A stretch of DNA of 5,942 nt from the NCBI GenBank assembly GCA_905203795.1, contig CAJKXG010000085.1, positions 1 through 5,942 of the forward strand, read 5' to 3'. The position numbers and the translations under genes were made by a program. The notes beneath the pieces are model-generated. The model made no database searches. It was not told the DNA's origin and worked only from the letters and a program-made list of their open reading frames with translations. Positions 1 to 4,645 of the stretch are shown here, in pieces (the stretch's first letter is position 1; each line of letters begins with the position of its first letter). Origin of the DNA: an uncultured Oscillospiraceae bacterium (GTDB lineage: Bacteria > Bacillota > Clostridia > Oscillospirales > Acutalibacteraceae).

Positions 1-50
1 AGGACGATTGCCCCTTTACCGAGCAGGACACGTTCCGTCTGGCAGAGTAA
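1..50 (+). CDS. C-terminal tail of an unidentified gene (5' end outside window)
   Basis: An open frame from the left edge (codons in the frame beginning at position 3) ends at a TAA at 48-50 after only 15 visible residues, with the C-terminus reading TEQDTFRLAE. The main support is context: a strong hairpin with a T-run on the plus strand starts 10 nt after this stop, as expected for the end of a plus-strand gene converging on the minus-strand genes. Too little is visible to name a family, and the frame itself is not certain. Confidence 0.4.
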   Translation, partial: DDCPFTEQDTFRLAE

Positions 51-60
51 AAAACATAGC

Positions 61-95
61 AAACAGCCCTCAGGCTTCACGCTTGAGGGCTGTTT
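61..95. terminator. Bidirectional intrinsic terminator between convergent genes
   Basis: A perfect 12-bp inverted repeat pairs 61-72 (AAACAGCCCTCA) with 84-95 (TGAGGGCTGTTT). Three more pairs, one of them G-T, extend the stem into a 5-nt loop. Read on plus, the stem ends in TTTT; read on minus, it ends in TTT and is followed shortly by a TTTTTT run at 49-56. It lies 10 nt after the plus-strand stop at 50 and 12 nt after the minus-strand stop at 108, so it probably serves both operons. Confidence 0.85.
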
Positions 96-107
96 TCGGT
101 GTGTCTG

Positions 108-785
108 TTACGGGGAAACCACGTTGATTTCTCCGAGACGGTTGGAACCGGTCAGGATGAATTCCCGTCCGCTTACGAGCGGGTTCGGGCGAACTTGAAT
201 ATTCCCGAGATGATTGTCCGCTTTGAGACTGACCGACCATTCCGGCGGGATATGAATGGTGGTGTCTCCCAGACGGTTATTCACGTCCAGATAGACGGGC
301 GCGGTGTTGTCGCCGACGTCGGTGTTTTGGCAAAACACGACCGTTTCGCCGAGCGAGTTGCTGACGGTATGCTTTTTGTTTTCTTGGACGTCCAGGTAGT
401 ACACGGAGGATGCCAGACGGTTGTGATGATGCTTCGAGACGCCCACCCCTTTGCCGAACAGCAGGCACACGGCGGCTGTCAACAGCACGGCGGCGCTGAG
501 GATCAGCCAGTTGTTGGCGAGATCGTCCGATCTGCCGAGACACCGCGCGATCTCTTTCTCAAACACCATAAACAGAAGTCCCAACGGCAAAAAGATGCAG
601 AGATGCTCCCGCAGGTTTTGACCGAAAACGGCGTTTTTCAGCAGCCAATAGAGCAGTACCACGCCCGCCAACCACTTCCAGAGCGGGATGCTGATCAGGC
701 TCAGTTCCGGCATCAGCGCAAACAGCAGGATGCCGACTGCGGCGACCAACAGGAGAATGCCCCATAAAATTTTGTTTTTTCGCAT
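108..785 (-). CDS. LiaF-like four-helix membrane protein with N-x-L-G repeat domain
   Basis: This 225-residue protein has four hydrophobic helices (about residues 8-24, 34-50, 62-76 and 92-110), a His-rich stretch (KHHHN, 118-122), and a soluble C-terminal domain. That domain has four N-x-L-G repeats: NSLGETVVF (143), NRLGDTTIHI (170), NHLGNIQV (191) and NRLGEINVV (215). This matches LiaF-type proteins (an N-terminal LiaF membrane domain followed by the cell-wall-active-antibiotic-response beta domain), which in Bacillus damp envelope-stress signalling. The start at 785 is chosen because AAAGGA lies 9 nt upstream. An ATG at 803 would overlap the preceding lytTR stop as ATGA but has a poor ribosome site, and an ATG at 794 abuts the AAAGGA. 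The gene is co-transcribed with the LytTR gene just upstream and is probably the membrane partner or inhibitor of that regulator. That role is inferred from gene pairing. Confidence 0.8.
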   Translation of the reverse strand: MRKNKILWGILLLVAAVGILLFALMPELSLISIPLWKWLAGVVLLYWLLKNAVFGQNLREHLCIFLPLGLLFMVFEKEIARCLGRSDDLANNWLILSAAVLLTAAVCLLFGKGVGVSKHHHNRLASSVYYLDVQENKKHTVSNSLGETVVFCQNTDVGDNTAPVYLDVNNRLGDTTIHIPPEWSVSLKADNHLGNIQVRPNPLVSGREFILTGSNRLGEINVVSP

Positions 786-799
786 TGTGCTCATTCCTT

Positions 800-1270
800 T
801 CATTTGTTCAAGCGGAGTTCCAGCAGCTTTTCGCGGAAGGGCTTGTAGTACATGCGCGATATGTACACGCGTTTGTCGCTGTTGGTGAAAAACACCTCGC
901 ACACGCCTGTGACCTCGCGGTGCAGGGACACGACCCCGCGGATGTTGATGATGCAGGATTTGGACACCCGCATAAATTCGTGCGGGAGTAGCGCCGACAG
1001 CTCGCACAGCGTTTTGTCGCTGTAATACATGTGTGTCGCCGTGTGCGCGGCGATCCGATTGTCGGCGGTTTCAAAAAACAGGATATCCTTCAGCGGTACG
1101 AAGTACTCGTTATCGCCCAGCCGCAGGGACATCTCCTCCTCCTGCCGAGGAAGCACGCCCGTTTGCGCCAGCTTTTGCAGGCGCAGGATCTCGGGGGTCA
1201 TTTCCTTACAGCGGATGACAATCTCCTCCTCCGCGTTCGGATCGACCACGATCTGCACCTTTCGGTTCAT
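800..1270 (-). CDS. Stand-alone LytTR-family DNA-binding transcriptional regulator
   Basis: A 156-residue cytoplasmic protein whose second half (about residues 45-152) is a LytTR DNA-binding domain. Recognisable features are the YFVPLKDILFFETADNRIAAHT segment near 56-77, the FMRVSKSCIINIRGV segment near 99-113 (family pattern: F-x-R-x-H/S-x-S-x-x-I/V-N), and the final YISRMYYKPFREKL region. There is no receiver domain. The first 45 residues are a short charged segment, so this is a one-component regulator rather than a phosphorelay response regulator. The ATG at 1270 has AAAGGGGG 7 nt upstream and a consensus promoter just before it. The stop lies 14 nt before the chosen start of the LiaF-like gene, so the two form an operon. 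By analogy with LytTR regulators paired with membrane inhibitors (HdrRM and BrsRM of Streptococcus mutans), the neighbour may hold it inactive. Its targets cannot be read from this window. Confidence 0.88.
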   Translation of the reverse strand: MNRKVQIVVDPNAEEEIVIRCKEMTPEILRLQKLAQTGVLPRQEEEMSLRLGDNEYFVPLKDILFFETADNRIAAHTATHMYYSDKTLCELSALLPHEFMRVSKSCIINIRGVVSLHREVTGVCEVFFTNSDKRVYISRMYYKPFREKLLELRLNK

Positions 1271-1294
1271 ATGCGCACCCCCTTTCCGAACTTT

Positions 1295-1322
1295 ATTATA
1301 CTGCTCCCGCTAAAACAGTCAA
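1295..1322 (-). promoter_or_regulatory. Sigma-A promoter of the lytTR-liaF-like operon
   Basis: On the minus strand, TTGACT (1322-1317) and TATAAT (1300-1295) are separated by 16 bp. Transcription would start near 1288, leaving a short leader that contains little more than the AAAGGGGG ribosome site and the ATG at 1270. No operator could be assigned with confidence. Confidence 0.8.
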
Positions 1323-1402
1323 CTGCTTTTCGCCAAGTGGTCGATTTCGGCGGGTAAGTTGCCGGATTCCGTCGTCGAATGACAGGATCAAACGGATTCA
1401 AA

Positions 1403-1437
1403 ATCCAAAAGGGGGTCGAAACGACCCCCTTTTGGAT
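1403..1437 (-). terminator. Intrinsic terminator of the metQNI operon
   Basis: A perfect 16-bp inverted repeat (1403-1418 with 1422-1437) encloses a 3-nt AAA loop and has a GC-rich GGGGGTCG core. On the minus strand the stem is followed by TTTTG. It lies 80 nt after the metI stop and upstream of the lytTR promoter, so it insulates the two operons. Apart from this hairpin and the promoter, the 246 bp between metI and lytTR show no credible gene. Confidence 0.88.
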
Positions 1438-1516
1438 GTATAGGTTGTGATATTTCTCCGATGCGCCGTCGATCTTGCTGTCTGTCAAAAGGACATGGAG
1501 CTCGGCGCTTGTCCGC

Positions 1517-2230
1517 TCAAGCGGACTTTTTCTTTAAGCGCTTATCCGCTTTGGAAGCCAGCCATGTGCCTACACTCTGGAATATCTGTACCAAGATGAT
1601 CAGCAGCACGACCGCTGCCAGCATGATGACGTATTTGTATCGGTAATATCCGTAATTGATGGCGATTTTTCCCAGTCCGCCGCCGCCGATAATGCCGCTC
1701 ATCGCCGAATAACCGAGAATAGTGGTCATGGCGATCGTGGCGTTGGCAATCAGGGACGGGATGCTTTCCGGTATCATGACCTTGACGATGATCTGCAAAG
1801 GCGAAGCCCCCATACTTTGCGCCATTTCGATGGTGTTGGGGCTGACTTCCCGAAGACTGCTTTCCGCGAGCCGTGCCACAAAAGGAAAGGCGGCGATCAC
1901 AAGCGGGACGATGGAAGCTGTCGTGCCGACAACCGTCCCGACGACCAATCGGGTAAGCGGAAAGACCAGGATCATCAAGATCAAAAACGGCACGGAACGG
2001 AGCAGGTTAATAACCACGTTTAGCGTGTGCAACAGCCATTTCGGCAGCGGGAGAACGCCGTCCTTTTCGCCGACGACCAGCAAAACGCCGAGCGGCAATC
2101 CGAGGAGAATCGAAAATGCCGTGGCCAGCAGGGTCACATAAACGGTCTCCCAGAGCGCCGTCGGGAACTCCGCTTCGATGATGCGCCATGCCTCATTCAG
2201 CGTTTCGGCAGAAAAAAGATCGTTAAACAT
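1517..2230 (-). CDS. metI: Methionine ABC transporter permease MetI
   Basis: This 237-residue membrane protein has the usual MetI length and about five hydrophobic helices (roughly residues 28-54, 68-98, 101-123, 160-183 and 198-222). The cytoplasmic coupling (EAA) loop, IEMAQSMGASPLQIIVKVMIP at about 134-154, is the segment that docks on MetN. Family-typical segments include NLLRSVPFLILM (75-86), VGTTASIVPL (101-110) and GGGGLGKIAINYGY (182-195). It would form the channel of the MetNI high-affinity D/L-methionine importer as a homodimer. The ATG at 2230 has AGAGGAGGTGA upstream inside metN, and the start overlaps the metN stop by 8 nt, indicating translational coupling. The C-terminus ends in a basic KKK segment. 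A 6-bp hairpin spans the stop codon. Confidence 0.95.
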   Translation of the reverse strand: MFNDLFSAETLNEAWRIIEAEFPTALWETVYVTLLATAFSILLGLPLGVLLVVGEKDGVLPLPKWLLHTLNVVINLLRSVPFLILMILVFPLTRLVVGTVVGTTASIVPLVIAAFPFVARLAESSLREVSPNTIEMAQSMGASPLQIIVKVMIPESIPSLIANATIAMTTILGYSAMSGIIGGGGLGKIAINYGYYRYKYVIMLAAVVLLIILVQIFQSVGTWLASKADKRLKKKSA

Positions 2231-3236
2231 GGACGGTCACCTCCTCTGCGATGACATCGGGTGTCGCGGTCATATAGTCGATAGCGGTACGTACCTGCGT
2301 ATCATCGCCGGTGATGCCCAGCAGCATGGAACCGTACGCTTTTCCGCCGATGCTTTTTGTGGAGGCATAGGCGATATTCGCTTCGATGCCTTTTTCCACG
2401 GCCATTCGCGCGATCAGCGGTGCACCGGTAGCCTCGGCGCCGTTGAAGATCACACGAATAAACCGTTCGCCCGATTCACCGACCACTAGCGCGTCGGCGC
2501 CGCCTTCGGGGAACACCAATTGCCGCGCTGCCGCGGATTTCGGATGGGAAAACACCTCTGTCACATCGCCCTGCTCGACAACCTCGCCGTTATCCAGAAT
2601 CGCCACATGCTTGCAGATGCTTTCCACCACACTCATCTGGTGTGTGATGAGGATGACAGTGATCCCCAGCGTTTCGTTGATGCGGCGTATTAACTCCAGG
2701 ATGGCGTTTGTGGTCGTCGGGTCGAGCGCGCTGGTGGCTTCGTCGCAAAGCAGCACTTTTGGATCGGTCGCCAGCGCACGGGCGATCGCCACGCGTTGCT
2801 GCTGTCCGCCGGACAACTGCGCCGGATAGGCATTCGCCTTGTCGCCGAGCCCGACTATTTGAAGCAATTCAAGCGCCCGTTTTTTTGCCTCGGCTTTGCT
2901 TTTTCCCGCCAGTTCCAGCGGAAAACACACATTTTTGAGACAATTTCGCTGCATCAGAAGATGAAAGCCCTGAAAGATCATGGCAATGTTGCGGCGCACA
3001 TCGCGGAGCTTGGCCTCGGATAACTCGCCGAGATTTACGCCGTCGATCTCGATCTGACCGGCGCTGGGCCGCTCCAGCATGTTCATACATCGCACCAACG
3101 TGCTTTTGCCGGCGCCGCTCATTCCGATGATACCGAATATGTCACCGTCCGGAATGGAGAGGGATACATTTTTCAGCGCGAACACAGTACCTTCGGCTGT
3201 GTGAAATTGTTTGGATATATTTTTGAGTTCAATCAT
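2223..3236 (-). CDS. metN: Methionine ABC transporter ATP-binding protein MetN with NIL domain
   Basis: A complete 337-residue ABC ATPase that energises methionine import from the cytoplasmic side. Motifs in order: Walker A GMSGAGKST (38-46), Q-loop glutamine in IFQGFHLL (Q89), signature LSGGQQQR (141-148), Walker B VLLCDE (161-166) with catalytic E166, D-loop SALD, and the H-loop histidine in LITHQ (H199). The C-terminal segment from about residue 255 (RFIRVIFNG onward) is the NIL (ACT-like) domain known in E. coli MetN to bind cytoplasmic methionine and inhibit transport. So feedback at the protein level is likely, on top of the transcriptional control proposed upstream. The start at 3236 has GGAGG 5 nt upstream. 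The gene begins 39 nt after the metQ stop and overlaps metI by 8 nt. Confidence 0.96.
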   Translation of the reverse strand: MIELKNISKQFHTAEGTVFALKNVSLSIPDGDIFGIIGMSGAGKSTLVRCMNMLERPSAGQIEIDGVNLGELSEAKLRDVRRNIAMIFQGFHLLMQRNCLKNVCFPLELAGKSKAEAKKRALELLQIVGLGDKANAYPAQLSGGQQQRVAIARALATDPKVLLCDEATSALDPTTTNAILELIRRINETLGITVILITHQMSVVESICKHVAILDNGEVVEQGDVTEVFSHPKSAAARQLVFPEGGADALVVGESGERFIRVIFNGAEATGAPLIARMAVEKGIEANIAYASTKSIGGKAYGSMLLGITGDDTQVRTAIDYMTATPDVIAEEVTVHV

Positions 3237-3275
3237 GATAGCCTCCGGTATGTCTCCGGCGAAAGTCGGTCGTCA

Positions 3276-4133
3276 TCACTTATTTTTGACAGCGTCAAGC
3301 GACGTCTGCTTGCCGCCGTAAATGCCGAGGGGTTCCACATGAATGGCGGCAACCGAAACCAGGTGTGTCCCGTTTTCCGCGTTAAAATCCTCCAGATACG
3401 GTACATGCTGGAAATAGTTGGCGTCAATTTCGCCGCTTTCCACAACATTGTTGGGCTGGACATAATCGGTGAATTCCTTGATGTCCAGCGTGATGTCCTT
3501 TTCGGCCAAAATCGTTTTGGCAACGCCGAGGATCTCAGCGTGAGGCGTGGGAGACGCCGCGACCGTAATCGTCTTGCCGGCAAGGGCGGCGTAATCGACA
3601 GAGGCATCGTATCCATCCGTGGGTTGATCGACCACCGACACCACGGCTCCATCATATTCGGCGGCAATGAAGTCGGCGACCTTCTGGCTTTCCAGCGCGG
3701 CTTTGAGCGCTTTGATCGTATCGGAGGTCTCGTTGCCCTGCTTGACAGCCAGAATGTTGCTGTAGGCGGAAGAAGAGCCTTCGATGCCAAGCGCGTCTTT
3801 GGCGGGGTTGAGCTTTGCCTCGATCGCATAGTTGGAGTTGATCACGGCGTAATCCACATCTTTCAACACATTGGGAAGCTGCGCGGCTTCCACTTCCTTA
3901 AACGCGATGTTGTGAGGATTTTCCGCTACATCCAGCGGGGTGGCGGCAATGCCGGCGCCGTCTTTCAGCTTGATCAGTCCCAGATTTTCGAGCAACAACA
4001 GTGCTCTTGCCTCGTTGGTGGTATCGTTGGGGATGGCAATGGTGATTTGATTCGTGTTGCCGCACGCGGAGAGCGAAACGACAGCGGTCAGTGCGAGAAG
4101 GGCGGCCAGTACAACGGAAATGATCTTTTTCAT
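3276..4133 (-). CDS. metQ: Methionine-binding lipoprotein MetQ, circularly permuted
   Basis: A 285-residue lipoprotein with signal peptide 1-23 and lipobox LSAC, so C24 would be lipidated and tethered outside the membrane. The mature protein carries all the hallmark segments of the MetQ/NlpA family, in swapped order. Residues 30-168 hold what is normally the second half: ITIAIPND (30-37), NEARALLLL (40-48), GLIKLKDG (52-59), VEAAQLP (81-87), VINSNYA (97-103) and NPAKDAL (109-115). Residues 186-285 hold what is normally the first half: KTITVAASPTPHAEIL (187-202), FTDYVQPN (221-228), DANYFQHVPYL (237-247), VEPLGIYG (266-273) and SLDAV (278-282). In E. coli MetQ the FNDYVLPN and DANAFQHKPYL segments precede VPNDPTN. 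A roughly 17-residue linker (169-185) joins the old C-terminus to the old N-terminus, and a double TGA ends the gene. The start at 4133 has AAAGGAG 9 nt upstream; an in-frame ATG at 4157 has no ribosome site. It is the first major gene of metQNI. Family identity is very sure. Ligand binding by the permuted form is inferred. Confidence 0.94.
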   Translation of the reverse strand: MKKIISVVLAALLALTAVVSLSACGNTNQITIAIPNDTTNEARALLLLENLGLIKLKDGAGIAATPLDVAENPHNIAFKEVEAAQLPNVLKDVDYAVINSNYAIEAKLNPAKDALGIEGSSSAYSNILAVKQGNETSDTIKALKAALESQKVADFIAAEYDGAVVSVVDQPTDGYDASVDYAALAGKTITVAASPTPHAEILGVAKTILAEKDITLDIKEFTDYVQPNNVVESGEIDANYFQHVPYLEDFNAENGTHLVSVAAIHVEPLGIYGGKQTSLDAVKNK

Positions 4134-4180
4134 GGTGGTTAACTCCTTTATTATCATTTTAAAATATTGATTTTACGGTG

Positions 4181-4264
4181 TCAAACGGTCTTTTGCGGGA
4201 TGCAGCGGCACATTCGTCCAAATCGGAAATTCGCTCTGACGAGCTTTTCAAAGAAACGTTTCAT
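4181..4264 (-). CDS. Putative 27-residue basic peptide between attenuator and metQ
   Basis: A short ORF beginning MKRFFEKLVR and containing FGRMCRC at residues 15-21. It has eight Lys/Arg residues, two Cys and no membrane segment. An AGGAAAGG ribosome site sits 9 nt before the ATG at 4264, and TGA ends it at 4181, 47 nt before the metQ start. It lies downstream of the terminator-like hairpin, so it would be translated only on read-through transcripts. It shares G-R-M-C with the upstream leader peptide. I do not recognise a family. It may be a second leader peptide, a device to keep ribosomes loaded ahead of metQ, or a chance ORF. Confidence 0.45.
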   Translation of the reverse strand: MKRFFEKLVRANFRFGRMCRCIPQKTV

Positions 4265-4280
4265 CGGTCTTTACCTTTCC

Positions 4281-4325
4281 TAATAAAATAAATAAACCGG
4301 GGGACTCCGATGAAGTCTCCCGGTT
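4281..4325 (-). terminator. Attenuator hairpin (3:4) in the metQ leader
   Basis: On the minus-strand RNA, 4325-4312 (AACCGGGAGACTTC) pairs with 4308-4295 (GGAGTCCCCCGGTT), giving 13 pairs with one A-C mismatch and one T-G wobble around a 3-nt loop. A U-rich tail (TTTATTTATTTTATTA) runs from 4296 to 4281. The hairpin lies inside the transcript, between the promoter and metQ and 27 nt after the leader ORF stop, so it is placed to act as a conditional rather than an end-of-operon terminator. Confidence 0.75.
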
Positions 4326-4452
4326 GCAAACACAGAGGATAGCGTACCTGATTCAGAAGGTCGGGTGCTTTCCCTCGAAGATGGAGAACATATCGGATAT
4401 CGGTGCGCGATCAGCCATGCACATGCGACCAGTACACATATACATCTCCATC
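4306..4452 (-). promoter_or_regulatory. Competing RNA pairings of a proposed methionine attenuator
   Basis: Three mutually exclusive pairings can be drawn by hand on the minus-strand RNA. Segment 1, 4452-4445 (GATGGAGA, spanning Met codon 7 and entering Met codon 9), pairs perfectly over 8 bp with segment 2, 4387-4380 (TCTCCATC). Segment 2 in a longer form, 4397-4383 (TCCGATATGTTCTCC), pairs collinearly with segment 3, 4320-4306 (GGAGACTTCATCGGA), as 6 bp plus 5 bp around a 4x4 internal loop with one possible wobble. Segment 3 is also the left arm of the terminator hairpin. A ribosome stalled on Met codons would cover segment 1, free segment 2 to capture segment 3, and so prevent termination. 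No folding energies were computed. Confidence 0.6.
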
Positions 4453-4469
4453 ACATAGGACTTTTTCAT
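4353..4469 (-). CDS. Methionine-rich leader peptide of the metQNI operon (38 aa)
   Basis: A 38-codon ORF with GAAAGGGGA 8-9 nt before its ATG at 4469. It starts about 42 nt after the predicted transcription start and ends with TGA at 4355-4353. Methionines are at residues 1, 7, 9, 11, 16, 18 and 27, with five in residues 7-18, and cysteines are at 12 and 17. The second half (SDMFSIFEGKHPTF) has no repeats of this kind. Runs of codons for the regulated amino acid are the hallmark of attenuation leader peptides, such as trpL and hisL. Position between a consensus promoter and a terminator hairpin, directly upstream of a methionine importer, gives the same reading. The Met-codon cluster overlaps RNA segment 1 of the proposed attenuator. 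A function for the peptide itself is not excluded. Confidence 0.72.
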   Translation of the reverse strand: MKKSYVMEMYMCTGRMCMADRAPISDMFSIFEGKHPTF

Positions 4470-4517
4470 GATGATGTTCCCCTTTCGTATGAATTCCCTA
4501 CCGTTTAGGTTGCTTTC

Positions 4518-4575
4518 AGTATAGCACGCATTGCCTACCTTGTCAATAGGTAAATGGGATTTTTTAATTTTTTTT
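4518..4575 (-). promoter_or_regulatory. Strong sigma-A promoter with A-rich upstream tract for metQNI
   Basis: On the minus strand, TTGACA (4546-4541) and TATACT (4523-4518) are separated by exactly 17 bp, close to consensus. Upstream, 4575-4558 is an A-rich tract (AAAAAAAATTAAAAAAT) placed like an UP element for the RNA polymerase alpha subunits. Transcription should start near 4511, giving a long leader of about 378 nt to metQ. A strong constitutive promoter followed by a terminator fits control at the level of elongation. Confidence 0.88.
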
Positions 4576-4614
4576 GCGCGGGATTGTGGAGGGCGACGTT
4601 TGGCGGTACATCAT

Positions 4615-4643
4615 GAAAGCCCCCGCTTTGTACGGGGGCTTTC
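4615..4643 (-). terminator. Terminator hairpin after feoB
   Basis: A perfect 11-bp inverted repeat pairs 4615-4625 (GAAAGCCCCCG) with 4633-4643 (CGGGGGCTTTC) around a 7-nt loop, beginning 2 nt after the feoB stop. The T-run on the minus strand is short (TTTC), so termination may be less efficient than at the other hairpins. It separates feoB from the met promoter. Confidence 0.75.
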
Positions 4644-4645
4644 TC

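Noticed and set aside
786..1007. Upstream extension of the LiaF-like frame to an ATG at 1007
   Set aside because: The added 74 residues lie inside the lytTR gene in another frame and are low-quality Arg/His-rich sequence. A ribosome site supports the start at 785.
1267..1488. 73-codon minus-strand ORF between metI and lytTR
   Set aside because: It has no good ribosome site, and it contains both the metQNI terminator and the lytTR promoter.
3201..4142. Plus-strand open frame of 313 codons opposite metQ
   Set aside because: It lies over the well-supported metQ frame and its composition shows no family motifs.
4134..4157. Alternative metQ start eight codons upstream
   Set aside because: No Shine-Dalgarno precedes 4157, while AAAGGAG precedes 4133. 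The longer form would also place charged residues ahead of a normal signal peptide.
4270..4511. SAM-I riboswitch or T-box as the control element of metQNI
   Set aside because: The GCAACC near 4327-4322 recalls the SAM-I core and the terminator resembles T-box terminators. However, I find neither the other SAM-I core segments nor the AGGGTGG T-box sequence. A covariance-model search would be the decisive test.
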